64,000 nt of DNA from Mycobacterium sp. ACS1612. Its GTDB lineage: Bacteria > Actinomycetota > Actinomycetes > Mycobacteriales > Mycobacteriaceae. The stretch lies in NCBI RefSeq assembly GCF_001667505.1, contig NZ_LZHZ01000060.1, positions 1 through 64,000 on the forward strand. Reading direction: 5' to 3'. The notes under the pieces are model-generated. The model worked only from the letters and a program-made list of their open reading frames with translations, was not told the DNA's origin and made no database searches. This document shows, one piece after another, positions 51,774 to 61,069 of this stretch (the first letter of the stretch is position 1; each line of letters opens with the position of its first letter). A program made the position numbers and the translations under genes.

Positions 51774-52619
51774 ATGACGAACACAGTTGGCAGGGTGGCG
51801 GGTAAGGTCGCGTTCATCACCGGCGCAGCACGTGGCCAGGGTCGCGAACACGCGGTCCGGCTGGCGGAGGAAGGCGCCGACATCATCGCCGTGGACGTGT
51901 GCGCCGACGTCGACGCCGCAGGCTATCCTGGCGCCACCGAAGCCGATCTCGACGAAACCGCGACGCTCGTCGAGAAGCTGGACCGGCGCATCATCACCGC
52001 ACGGGCCGACGTGCGGGACCTCGACGGATTGCGCGCCGCGCTGGAGCAGGGCGTCGACGTATTGGGCAGACCCGACATCGTCATCGCCAATGCCGGAATC
52101 TCCGGATCGCCTGCACCCGCCGCCATGATCGACGAAACCGCCTGGCAAACAATGCTCGACATCAACCTGACCGGTGTCATGCACACCGTCAAGGTGGCGC
52201 TACCGCATATGACTGACGGCCGAGGCGGCTCCATCATCCTGGTCAGCTCGATGCTCGGACTGCGCGGCGGCGGCTACATGGCCGGCTACGCATCGGCGAA
52301 GCACGCGGTGGTCGGCCTGATGAACTCATTGGCCAATGAGCTTGCCCCACAATGGATCAGGGTGAACTCCATCCATCCTGGCAACATCCTGACGCCGATG
52401 ATCGACAACGACCACTTCCGTCGCACCGTGCGACCCGACCTCACCGAGCCGACGATGGCGGACGCGACACAGGTGATCGGGCACTTCCACATGCTGCCCA
52501 AGCCGATCATCGAGGCGCGCGCGGTCAGTAACGCGGTGCTGTTCCTGGCCTCCGACGAGTCGCAGTACATCACCGGAGCGGCGTTGCCGGTCGACGCCGG
52601 TGCGGTCGCCAAATTCTGA
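51774..52619 (+). CDS. mycofactocin-coupled SDR oxidoreductase
   Basis: A 281-residue SDR of the subfamily tied to mycofactocin. The N-terminus GRVAGKVAFITGAARGQGRE, the acidic VDVC after strand 2 for NAD, the insertion around residues 45-60, NAGISG, SSMLG and YASAK are all characteristic. Members hold NAD non-exchangeably and pass electrons to mycofactocin, often oxidising alcohols or terpenoids. It is divergent from the wax ester synthase gene. The mycofactocin genes are not in this window, so the link rests on subfamily. Confidence 0.9.
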   Translation: MTNTVGRVAGKVAFITGAARGQGREHAVRLAEEGADIIAVDVCADVDAAGYPGATEADLDETATLVEKLDRRIITARADVRDLDGLRAALEQGVDVLGRPDIVIANAGISGSPAPAAMIDETAWQTMLDINLTGVMHTVKVALPHMTDGRGGSIILVSSMLGLRGGGYMAGYASAKHAVVGLMNSLANELAPQWIRVNSIHPGNILTPMIDNDHFRRTVRPDLTEPTMADATQVIGHFHMLPKPIIEARAVSNAVLFLASDESQYITGAALPVDAGAVAKF

Positions 52620-52627
52620 CTGTTGAC

Positions 52628-52669
52628 TGACGGGCGTCATTGACGAGCGTCAGCCAGCACTGTTAACCT
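52628..52669 (+). promoter_or_regulatory. twin TetR operators with leaderless-type promoter
   Basis: Two tandem palindromes TGACG-N2-CGTCA at 52628-52639 and 52641-52652, spaced by 13 bases. A -35 TTGACG (52640-52645) and -10 TAACCT (52664-52669) lie over and after the second one with an 18-base spacer. The predicted start of transcription falls at or next to the ATG at 52676, so the mRNA would be leaderless. Confidence 0.7.
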
Positions 52670-52675
52670 ACGGTC

Positions 52676-53284
52676 ATGCCGTCAACGCCATCGGTGGCAG
52701 GAGCGCGGGAGGCGCAGCGCCTCGAGACGAGGGCCCGCTTGTTTCAAACCGCTGTGGCCGAGATCGGCCGGGCAGGGCTGGCAGGCGCGGACGTCAGCGC
52801 GATCGCCTCAGCGGCAGGCGTGGCGCGCGGGACGTTCTACTTCCACTTTCCGACAAAAGAGCATGTCCTCGTCGAACTGGAGCGCGCCGAGGAAGTCAAG
52901 ATTGTTGCGCGGCTGCAGAATTCAGGAGCCAAACACGACGACTTGGCCACGCTGTTCTCATCGCTTATCCGCGACGTCCTCGCGGCGGAGCGTCGACTAG
53001 GCCCAATGGTCTTCCGCGACATGTTGGGGCTGCACTTCTCCTCCGCGCGGCCCGCCGAGGATCAGTTGAGTGAGCATCCGCTGGCCGAGTTCGTGATCGG
53101 CGCGATCACCGCGGCCCAGAATGCGGGGCGGGTGCCCGTCGGCGCAGACCCGACCGAGCTCGGAATGTTCTTTCTCACTGGCCTTTTCGCGTTGTTGACA
53201 ACCGCCACCGGCAGCTCTGCAGCGCGGGCCGCGCTGTTGGACCGCTATGTCAGGACGATCGTGCACGGAATGGAGACACGATGA
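52676..53284 (+). CDS. TetR-family transcriptional regulator
   Basis: A 202-residue repressor. The helix-turn-helix is DVSAIASAAGVARGTFYFHF, with a helical ligand domain after. No ribosome site precedes ATG 52676, which fits a leaderless transcript from the promoter at 52640-52669. Two tandem palindromes in that promoter suggest autoregulation by two dimers. Its stop overlaps the start of the diiron-like gene (ATGA), so the pair is one unit. Confidence 0.9.
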   Translation: MPSTPSVAGAREAQRLETRARLFQTAVAEIGRAGLAGADVSAIASAAGVARGTFYFHFPTKEHVLVELERAEEVKIVARLQNSGAKHDDLATLFSSLIRDVLAAERRLGPMVFRDMLGLHFSSARPAEDQLSEHPLAEFVIGAITAAQNAGRVPVGADPTELGMFFLTGLFALLTTATGSSAARAALLDRYVRTIVHGMETR

Positions 53285-54105
53285 ACGCAACGGGTATCGA
53301 CGGTTACCGCGACTACCTCGCACGTCGCGACGGGGACGCCGACCTGCTCAACCGGCGGCTGGCCAGCCGAGAGGACTTCTTCGCGGGTCTGGCGGCGGAT
53401 CCGGTGCGCTCCAGGCACCATATGGATCGTCAGTTGTTCGGGCGCAACCTACGGCGGAGGAAACCTGAACCCGGCGTCGATCGGCGCATGCTGTTCCTGT
53501 TGGCCACCGCCAAACTGAACCAAGCCGAGCGGTTCGGTGTCGGTCTCGGCGAAACGTATGGGAACAACAGCGGCGACGACGTGCCACCCGAGCGGGTGTA
53601 CATGGAACTCGAGGAGCACTACCACACACGTTTGTTGGCTTATGTGCTGGACATCTTCGACTTGCCGTTCCAGGTGGTGAAGCCGCCGTTCGTGATGCGT
53701 CAGTTCGTCAAGACTGCGGTATTTCTGCCTGAGCGACTGAGTTTCATGTTCGTCGGCGCATCGGAGATGGCCGGCTGCGCGATGTTCCACACGCTGCGTC
53801 GGGTCGGCGTCGAGCTGTTCGCCGACGAGCCAGAGGTCGCCGCGCGGATCAACGAGTTGTACAGCGAGATCCTCACCGACGAGGTGGGCCACGTCGGTTA
53901 CTGTGCAGCGCGCTGCACCCCGGCCGAGCGAGCGGTCATGCGTCGGCTGTACCCGCACATCGGACGACTGTTTGCCAGGCAGACCTACGAAATCAGTCTT
54001 CTGACTGACCGCCAAGAGCTTTGCGCCCTGTTGGACCGGCCTTTCGACGTCGACGTCCTCGCGGCCGGACTGTCGAACGAAACCTTTCTCGCCGCCCACC
54101 CTTGA
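53281..54105 (+). CDS. ferritin-like diiron protein of unknown substrate
   Basis: A 274-residue mostly helical protein. The pattern of a diiron four-helix bundle can be traced: Glu in LNQAERFGVGLGE, then ELEEHYHTR, Glu in GASEMAGCAMF, and EILTDEVGHVG, giving two Glu-x2-His type pairs plus two acids. This layout is seen in AurF-like N-oxygenases and related oxidases, but the family cannot be fixed by eye. It is co-translated with the TetR gene (ATGA), so its expression is probably induced by the repressor's ligand. Cytoplasmic; no signal peptide. Confidence 0.7.
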   Translation: MNATGIDGYRDYLARRDGDADLLNRRLASREDFFAGLAADPVRSRHHMDRQLFGRNLRRRKPEPGVDRRMLFLLATAKLNQAERFGVGLGETYGNNSGDDVPPERVYMELEEHYHTRLLAYVLDIFDLPFQVVKPPFVMRQFVKTAVFLPERLSFMFVGASEMAGCAMFHTLRRVGVELFADEPEVAARINELYSEILTDEVGHVGYCAARCTPAERAVMRRLYPHIGRLFARQTYEISLLTDRQELCALLDRPFDVDVLAAGLSNETFLAAHP

Positions 54106-54195
54106 CGTCTTGTCAGCCGAAACCGACCGCCTGCGAGCAGATGTCGCGATAGTGTTCCAACGCCCAAGTTGGATCCGTTCAAGGCAGGTTCGGCT

Positions 54196-55326
54196 ATGAC
54201 CACATCACGGCTCCTCGCAGCCGCAGCAGCATCCGCTCTCGTCGTCATCGGACTGGTGGGATGCGCCCCGCCCGAGAAGAAGGACACCGGCGGCCAAACG
54301 GAATCCGGGGTGAACGCCAAAGAGGCCACCTCGGCCGCCGATTTCGGCGGAATGGACGGTCTGGTGAAGGCCGCCAAAGCCGAGGGTGAGCTCAATGTGA
54401 TTGCGCTACCGCCGGATTGGGCCAACTACAAGGAGATCATCGATACCTTCGCCAGCAAGTACGGCATCAAGGTGAACTCCGCCCAACCGGATGCCAACAG
54501 CCAGGACGAGATCAACGCCGCCAACCAGCAGAAGGGCAAGAGCACCGCCCCGGACGTGTTCGACCTCGGTCAGGCCATCGCGTTGGCCAACACCGCGATG
54601 TTCGCGCCGTACAAAGTGGCGACGTTCGACGACATCCCCGCGCAATTCAAGGACCCGAACGGCACCTGGGTCAACGACTACGGCGGCTATATGTCCGTCG
54701 GCTACGACTCGTCGAAGGTGCCCGAGATCAAGGACCTCAACGATCTGTCGAAGCCGGAGTTCAAGGGCAAGGTCGCGCTCAACGGTGACCCCACCACGGC
54801 GAGCGCCGCGGCCAACGGGGTGCTGATGACCGCGATCGCCAACGGCGGGTCAGTGGACGACATCGCACCGGGTGTCGACTTCTTCGTCAAGCTCAAGCAG
54901 GCGGGCAACTTCGTCCCGGTGGATCCGACACCCGCGACCATCGAATCCGGCCAGACACCGGTCGTCGTCGACTGGGATTACCTGAATGCGGCCGAGACCA
55001 AGAAGCTGCCGAGCTGGCGGGTGTTCGTCCCGGCCAACGCGCTCGTCGGCGGCTATTACTTCCAGGCCATCAACAAGGACGCACCGCACCCGGCCGCAGC
55101 CCGGCTGTGGCAGGAGTTCCTCTACAGCGACGAGGGGCAGAACCTCTTCCTGAAGGGCCTCGCCAGACCGGTGCGTGCCGACGCGATGGAGAAGGCGGGC
55201 ACCGTCGACAAGAACCTGCTCGCCGCGCTGCCCTCGGTGCAGGGCACACCCGTGCTGCCGACCGACGCGCAGAGCAAGAAGATGGCGGAATACCTCGGGG
55301 CCAACTGGTCGAAGGTGATCAGCTGA
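54196..55326 (+). CDS. ABC transporter substrate-binding lipoprotein, orphan
   Basis: A 376-residue lipoprotein. The signal peptide ends at the lipobox LVGC (about residue 22). The mature protein is a type 2 periplasmic-binding fold of the iron/thiamine/spermidine group: GELNVIALPPDWANYKEII, APDVFDLGQAIALAN and PVVVDWDYLNAAETK. ATG at 54196 is used; a TTG 27 bases earlier is less likely. No permease or ATPase lies next to it, so partners must be elsewhere or lost. Its last 8 bases overlap the convergent FAD oxidoreductase gene. Ligand unknown. Confidence 0.88.
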   Translation: MTTSRLLAAAAASALVVIGLVGCAPPEKKDTGGQTESGVNAKEATSAADFGGMDGLVKAAKAEGELNVIALPPDWANYKEIIDTFASKYGIKVNSAQPDANSQDEINAANQQKGKSTAPDVFDLGQAIALANTAMFAPYKVATFDDIPAQFKDPNGTWVNDYGGYMSVGYDSSKVPEIKDLNDLSKPEFKGKVALNGDPTTASAAANGVLMTAIANGGSVDDIAPGVDFFVKLKQAGNFVPVDPTPATIESGQTPVVVDWDYLNAAETKKLPSWRVFVPANALVGGYYFQAINKDAPHPAAARLWQEFLYSDEGQNLFLKGLARPVRADAMEKAGTVDKNLLAALPSVQGTPVLPTDAQSKKMAEYLGANWSKVIS

Positions 55327-56689
55327 TCCGGACGCCCTGCCGGGTCAGTTCGGCCTGCATCGCAGAGATGTTCACCTCGTCGAGGGCGCGGTTCGCGCAC
55401 ACGGACAGCGCGGCCGCCACGCCTGCGCCCTGACCGGTGACCGCGCAGCAGGACATGTTCCTGGTCGCCGCGTGCGCGATGCGGTCACCACCCGTCGCGC
55501 GCCCGGCGACGATCAGGTTTCGGACCGTCTGCGGCAGCAGCGATCGGTACGGGATCTGCAGGTAGCGGCCGGTGGTCGGCAGCACCAGCACCCCGTAGCC
55601 GTCGATGAATTCCGGGTAGATGCCGATGCTGTCGTCGAATCGGCCCTGCCCGCGCACATCGGCCTCGGTGAGGTTGTAGACGGCGTCGATCTTGCGGGTG
55701 TCGCGGACGCCGATGGTCATCCCGAAGTTGCGCAGGCGGGCGCCGTTGCATCCCGGTGTGTAGCGCCGCAGCGCCTCGATGGCGAGCATGGCCTGTTTGC
55801 GGCCTTCGATCTCGAAGCGGGTCAGGCTGTCGGGGTCGGTGCCGTCGCAGCCCGCGAGGTGGACCAGGTTCATGTACGTCAGTTCACCGGTGTCGTGCAT
55901 CGCGCCCCAGGTACCGCCGATGGTGTTCAGGTGGTCGGGAAGCAGGCCGTCGGCAATGGCTTTCGCGAACGGCTTACCGAGGTACGGCGAATACAGGTCG
56001 GCGTCCTTGGCGTCGGTGTCGGCGGCGAATTCCCCTGCGGCCCAGTCGCGATACGTCTGCGGGTCCTCGGCCACACCGGCCAGGAACGCGGTCTTGTCGA
56101 TGCCGGCCAGGTGGAACATCACCGACGCCGCCATCATCTCCTCGACCGGTGTCTTGTGCACCGGCGCGCCGGCACGGGTTGCCACGTCGGCGTCCCCGGT
56201 GGCGTCGACGACTCGGCTGGCCAGGATCGCTTCGCGGCCTGCCTTGGATTCGGTGACAACGCCGATGACCTCGTCGCCGTCCATCAGTGGTGCGACGAAC
56301 TGGCGGTGCAGCATCGGACGAACGCCCGCCTCCTCGACCAGCCGGTCGGCGACCAGCTTGAAACCCTCGGAGTCGAGTTCGTAAGACAGCGACTGGCTTT
56401 CGGGCACCGCCGCGCCCATCTCCTTGGCGCGCTGCTCGAACTCCCTTCCGATGCCGCCCGCTTCGACCGTCTGTTCGTGGCGGTACCAAGCGAATCCCTC
56501 GACGCCGACGGCGGTGATGTTCCCGCCGAAACAGCCGAAGCGCTCGACCAGCGCGACGTCGACACCGGCCCGCGCGGCCGCCAGTGCAGCGGCCAGTCCG
56601 CCGGGTCCCGAGCCGACGACAAGCACGTCGGTCTCGTGGATGACGTCGATCTCGCGGCTTGGCTCGGTGATGGTTCGGGGCGCCGGCAT
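55319..56689 (-). CDS. FAD-dependent oxidoreductase
   Basis: A 456-residue flavoprotein of the FAD_oxidored (PF12831-like) type. VLVVGSGPGGLAAALAAARA is the FAD motif, with ERFGCFGGNITAVGVEGFAW after it. VVDATGDADVATRAGAP and GRATGGDRIAHAATR are the usual later stretches. ATG at 56689 is used. This group is widespread and poorly characterised; some members act on sugars or in cofactor metabolism. Only neighbour of note is the convergent binding protein gene. Substrate unknown. Confidence 0.88.
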   Translation of the reverse strand: MPAPRTITEPSREIDVIHETDVLVVGSGPGGLAAALAAARAGVDVALVERFGCFGGNITAVGVEGFAWYRHEQTVEAGGIGREFEQRAKEMGAAVPESQSLSYELDSEGFKLVADRLVEEAGVRPMLHRQFVAPLMDGDEVIGVVTESKAGREAILASRVVDATGDADVATRAGAPVHKTPVEEMMAASVMFHLAGIDKTAFLAGVAEDPQTYRDWAAGEFAADTDAKDADLYSPYLGKPFAKAIADGLLPDHLNTIGGTWGAMHDTGELTYMNLVHLAGCDGTDPDSLTRFEIEGRKQAMLAIEALRRYTPGCNGARLRNFGMTIGVRDTRKIDAVYNLTEADVRGQGRFDDSIGIYPEFIDGYGVLVLPTTGRYLQIPYRSLLPQTVRNLIVAGRATGGDRIAHAATRNMSCCAVTGQGAGVAAALSVCANRALDEVNISAMQAELTRQGVRIS

Positions 56690-56725
56690 GGAGCGAGATC
56701 CTAGGCCCCGAACACGTCCAGGCAA

Positions 56726-58156
56726 TTACTCGCGGCCGTCTTTCGGTCGGGGATTCTTCTTCGTCCCGTTTGTGTCAGCACTCTTCTTGTGGGCGGGTTT
56801 CCCTGCGTGCGTACCTGGTTTCTGATCGGCCGCAGCAGAGTCGGTCGCCGGAGCCGATTTTGCGTTCGGACTCTGGGAATCCTTGTCGGGCCCGGCAGCG
56901 CCGCGTTTGGTGTTCGTGGAAGGACTGTCGGCTTTGGTCGATCGTTTTCCTGCCAACTCGCGTGCGGGACCAGTAGTGATGCCGTCGTTCACGGACGAAA
57001 CATCGTCGAGAACCATAGTTGGCTGCTCCACCGCCGCGAGCGCACTCGACTCGGTCGCGCTGGCCCGTTGCAGGGCGGACGCACCGCCGGCGCCCGGGGT
57101 CGCGAGATCGACGAGATAGTCGAGTTGGGCGCGCCCCCAGGCAGCAAGTGCATCGATCGCCTGGCCGCCGCGGGTGCTGATTGAGTCCAACGTCGTTTGC
57201 AGCGCGGTGACCGTCGCCGTGATCAGCCCATTGCCGTGGACGGTGTCGACGACGAATTGATTCCCGGCATTTATCAAGTCGTGAGCGAATCCGGTGACGG
57301 CGTCGCCTTCACTGGCGATCAGCGTCCAGCCCGCGTTGAGTTCGAAGTTGATCAGCGGAACGAAGGGCACCCATGCGATAGCGTCAAGGACGCCGCTGAC
57401 GGATCCAACTCCACTGGCGACTATGCCTTTTATGGGCTCCCAAATGTCCCAGATGCGATTGGACACCGCAGCCAAGGCATTCGAGGCACTGACCAAGACG
57501 TCCCCGAACAGTCCTTCGGGAACGTCCGCCCATGGCGGGCGCGGCGGGTAGAACGGCAACGGGGGCAACGGAATCCATGCGCCGAGTTCGTCGATTCCCA
57601 GCCACACTAGCGCCAGACCGGCGTCTACGACCCAGTCTGCGACGTTCTTCAGGGCGCTGCCCTGCCCGCGCAGCCAGTCGGTGAAGTTGAAAACGCCGCT
57701 GTGCACCAGTGACTCAACGAAGTTGTACACCACGTCGACCTGACTGGTGACAATCCATCCGACGTACGGGATGATCCACGCCGCGATATACGCCGCGACA
57801 TCGACCGTATATTCCACCCAGGGTTCGATCGCCAGGTAGAGCCAGTCGATGAAGTTGGCCAGGTTGATCAACGGTGGTGACGGAGCGATCGTCGGCGTGA
57901 CAGCAGACGAAGTCAGCGCTTGGCCGATATCCAACACCTGCGCCGGCGACAACGACGACAGCGCCGAGAGGGCTGGGCCAGGGGGCAACGACTGCACGGC
58001 ATCGCGGAGTTCGACGGCCACGTGCGACGCGGCGGGTGTGCCGATCGCTGGCTTCGACGTGTCGGATGCAGGGGTGATCAGCGCAGCCAGCGCAATGACG
58101 ACGGCGCTCGCCGCCGCTACCCCACCCCTGAGTGCGGCACGAAGCCGAATAGCCAT
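56726..58156 (-). CDS. exported protein with hydrophobic core and charged low-complexity tail
   Basis: A 476-residue protein. ATG at 58156 starts a signal peptide (IRLRAALRGGVAAASAVVIA, then ALITPAS). The middle (about 110-330) is rich in Trp, Val and Ile with amphipathic segments such as YVGWIVTSQVDVVYNFVESL, suggesting membrane or lipid contact. From about residue 400 the tail is Lys/Ser/Pro/Asp-rich and disordered. Similar exported proteins occur in environmental mycobacteria without a known role. It is divergent from the Ser/Thr kinase gene, 121 bases apart. Confidence 0.78.
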   Translation of the reverse strand: MAIRLRAALRGGVAAASAVVIALAALITPASDTSKPAIGTPAASHVAVELRDAVQSLPPGPALSALSSLSPAQVLDIGQALTSSAVTPTIAPSPPLINLANFIDWLYLAIEPWVEYTVDVAAYIAAWIIPYVGWIVTSQVDVVYNFVESLVHSGVFNFTDWLRGQGSALKNVADWVVDAGLALVWLGIDELGAWIPLPPLPFYPPRPPWADVPEGLFGDVLVSASNALAAVSNRIWDIWEPIKGIVASGVGSVSGVLDAIAWVPFVPLINFELNAGWTLIASEGDAVTGFAHDLINAGNQFVVDTVHGNGLITATVTALQTTLDSISTRGGQAIDALAAWGRAQLDYLVDLATPGAGGASALQRASATESSALAAVEQPTMVLDDVSSVNDGITTGPARELAGKRSTKADSPSTNTKRGAAGPDKDSQSPNAKSAPATDSAAADQKPGTHAGKPAHKKSADTNGTKKNPRPKDGRE

Positions 58157-58277
58157 GTCAACGCCCTGGTAGATCGAAAGACGCAGGCAGAAGCCCCCTG
58201 CGATGAAGTCTCTCATGCGAACACGGCCCCCTCGGCGAAATTCGCGGCCTTGCCTCGCCGGTTTGTAGGCTGCGGGG

Positions 58278-59993
58278 ATGCCGTTCGATAGCGGCGAGGT
58301 TTTCGCTGGTTACGTCATCCAGCGGATGCTCGGAAAAGGCGGTGCGGGCGAGGTCTACCTCGCCCAGCATCCCCGGCTGCCGCGATACGACGCGCTCAAG
58401 ATCTTGTCGGCCACCGGCAACGACGACGAGTTCAGGGCCAGATTCAACCGCGAGGCCGAATTGGCGGCAACGCTGTGGCACCCCCATATCGTGGGGGTTC
58501 TCGATCGCGGCGAATTCAACGGCCGGTTGTGGATCTCGATGGAGTACGTCGACGGCACCGATGCAGGCCAGTTGATTCGGCAGAGCTATCCCGGCGGGAT
58601 GCCCGAACACGACGTGACGGAAATCGTCACCGCGGTCGCCGATGCGCTCGACTTCGGCCACGAGCGCCGCCTGCTCCACCGGGACGTCAAGCCGGAGAAC
58701 ATCCTGGTGACCGCGTCCGACGGCCACCGCCGCCGGGTGCTGCTGACGGATTTCGGGATCGCCCGCAGAATCGACGACGTCAGCAACCTGACCGACGATG
58801 GCGTGGCAATCGGGACCATCAGTTACATCGCGCCCGAACAACTTCTCAACAAGCCGCTCGACGGGCGCGCGGATCAATACGCCTTGGCGGCCACCACCTT
58901 TCACCTCCTGACCGGCGCGCCACCGTTCGTCGATTCCAATCGCGCCGTCGTCATCAGCCACCACCTGTTCACGCCTCCGCCGCCGATCTCGCAGCGTCGC
59001 CCCGAGCTTGCCCACCTCGATGCCGTGCTGGCCAGGGCGCTGGCCAAAGACCCCGCGGACCGGTACCCGACGTGCCTGGACTTCGCGCGCGCCCTCACCA
59101 AGCAGCCCCCGCGCACAGCGCCAAGCCCGGGTGCGCGCCCCGTCACCCAGCGTCTCGAGCGGGTGGTGCTGCACGGCACCGCCCGTGGGGTCCGCGAACG
59201 CGCGGGCGCGGCTGACGAGGCCGGGACGTTGTCGTTCCACGTCGTGTCGCACGATGCGGTCGAGACGCCGAGCGCCCCGATCCCGGTCGAGATGCACACC
59301 CAACTCGTCGCGGGTCAACTCGCGGACGGGGACGAAGTCGAGGTCAGCGGTGTCTGGGACGGCGGCACGCTGGACGCGGACACGATCGTCAACCTCTCGG
59401 CGGGGAAGCGTCCGACGCGGTCGCCTGATCGCGGCAGGACGCGCACTGTCGCGCTCGCCGCGCTCGCCGGTGTGCTCGTGGTGGCGTTGGCCGTGACGCT
59501 GTGGCTGACGAGTGGCTTCGCGCTCTGGACTGGCGGCCCCGGACCGATCGTCAAACCGGAGAGTGCGACGGTGTTCTCGCCGAGCGGCGCCCCGGACAAC
59601 CCGGACAAGGCGGGCTTGGCGATCGACGGCAACCCGGATACCGCGTGGTCCACCGTCACCTATCGCGACCCGGTGCCATTCCCGACTTTCATTGAGGGAG
59701 AAGGCCTTTTGCTGCACCTGGCGCAGCCCACCGCGCTAAGCGCTGTGACGATCGACTTGTCGAGCACAGGTACCGAGGTGCAGATCCGCGCGTCGAACTC
59801 CGAGCACCCCGCCAAGTTGGCCGACACCACCGAACTGACGCCGATCACGCCTCTACAACCAGGACACAACCGGATCGAAGTGCACGACGACACCAAGACG
59901 TCCAATGTGCTGGTGTGGATCACCAAACTCGGTACGACGGACGCCCAGAGCAGGACCTCGATCTCCGAGATCACCCTGCAGGCCGCCAAATAA
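58278..59993 (+). CDS. transmembrane Ser/Thr protein kinase without PASTA repeats
   Basis: A 571-residue Hanks-type kinase. The catalytic domain is about 1-275: LGKGGAGEVYLA glycine loop, HRDVKPENILV catalytic loop near residue 134, DFGIAR and APEQ. Next comes a small beta-rich intracellular region (VLHGTARGVRERAG to VNLSAGKR). One membrane helix lies at about 390-412. The outer domain, about 150 residues, reads AIDGNPDTAWSTVTY and VTIDLSSTGTEVQIRASN, a discoidin-like fold similar to the C-terminal domain of mycobacterial MviN/MurJ. There are no PASTA repeats, so it is not PknB. Signal sensed unknown. Confidence 0.92.
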   Translation: MPFDSGEVFAGYVIQRMLGKGGAGEVYLAQHPRLPRYDALKILSATGNDDEFRARFNREAELAATLWHPHIVGVLDRGEFNGRLWISMEYVDGTDAGQLIRQSYPGGMPEHDVTEIVTAVADALDFGHERRLLHRDVKPENILVTASDGHRRRVLLTDFGIARRIDDVSNLTDDGVAIGTISYIAPEQLLNKPLDGRADQYALAATTFHLLTGAPPFVDSNRAVVISHHLFTPPPPISQRRPELAHLDAVLARALAKDPADRYPTCLDFARALTKQPPRTAPSPGARPVTQRLERVVLHGTARGVRERAGAADEAGTLSFHVVSHDAVETPSAPIPVEMHTQLVAGQLADGDEVEVSGVWDGGTLDADTIVNLSAGKRPTRSPDRGRTRTVALAALAGVLVVALAVTLWLTSGFALWTGGPGPIVKPESATVFSPSGAPDNPDKAGLAIDGNPDTAWSTVTYRDPVPFPTFIEGEGLLLHLAQPTALSAVTIDLSSTGTEVQIRASNSEHPAKLADTTELTPITPLQPGHNRIEVHDDTKTSNVLVWITKLGTTDAQSRTSISEITLQAAK

Positions 59994-60002
59994 AGTGGAC
60001 GC

Positions 60003-61069
60003 GTGATCCTCGAACTGCACCGCGACGACTTGCATCAGACCAGGTTCCTGCACGACGACGCGCCGTCGCCGGCGGACGGGCAAGCTCTGCTGCGCATCGA
60101 ATCGTTCGGACTGACGTCGAACAACATCACCTACGCCGTGTTCGGTGAAGCGATGCGGTACTGGGACTTCTTCCCGGCTTCCGAACCCGAGTGGGGCAGG
60201 CTGAACGTCTGGGGCTATGCCCACGTCGAGCATTCCCGGCATCCGGATCTACCGACGGGCACGCGTGTTTACGGGTATCTGCCCTGCGGGACCATCTGCT
60301 CGTACAACCCGACCGCGTCGACGAGAAGGGCTTCGTCGACGCCGCCCCGCACCGCGCCGGCCTTCCGCCGGTGTACCAGGGCTACCGCAACCTCGCCACC
60401 GACGCCTTCTACTCGGCCGAACACAAGGCCGCGCATCTGGTGTTCTACCCGCTGTTCTTCACCGCGTTCCTGATCGACGATTTCCTCGCCGATGAGGGCT
60501 TCTTCGGTGCGGACACCGTGGTGATCTCCAGCGCCTCGGCGAAGACGGCGCTCATCGCGGCCTACCTGCTCGCCAAGCGCGACGGTGTGACGACCGCGGG
60601 ACTGACTTCTGCGGGCAACAAGCAGTTCGTCGAGAGTCTGGACGTCTACGACTCGGTGAGCGTGTACGACGACATCTCGGCGCTACCGGGCGAGCGGGCG
60701 GTCTACATCGACATCTCGGGCAACGGAAAGGTGCGCGCGGACGTCCATGCGCTCTACGGCGACCGACTCGCCCACAGCGCCACCGTCGGCGCGACCCATT
60801 GGACCGAGATCGGCGCACGCGCAGGCGAACTCGACGGACCGAGCCCGGTGCTCTTCTTCGCGCCCGATCGCATCGTCAAGCGCAGCGCGGACTGGGGTCA
60901 GGCCCGACTGGATCAGAGCCTGGCCGAGGCCTGGCATCCCTTCGCGGCCTGGTCGTCGAATTGGCTTCGCGTGGAACGGATTTCGAGCGAAGACGACATC
61001 AAGCGGACTTACCTCGAGTTGCTCGACGGTAAGGTCGACCCAGCCGCAGGTTGCATCGTGGAGGTGTGA
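60003..61069 (+). pseudogene. DUF2855 family gene with a single-base frameshift
   Basis: The first part reads from ATG/GTG-type start at 60003 (MILELHRDDLHQTRFLHDD) to GTRVYGYLP near 60284. The family sequence then continues in another frame, RDHLLVQPDRVDEKGFVDAA to GCIVEV at 61069. Adding one base (an A, giving CCC-ATG-CGG) after 60284 restores a continuous protein of about 355 residues. The fold is that of medium-chain reductase-like proteins, but DUF2855 has no proven reaction. Single-base loss next to a C-run is a common sequencing error, so the gene may be intact in the cell. Confidence 0.85.
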
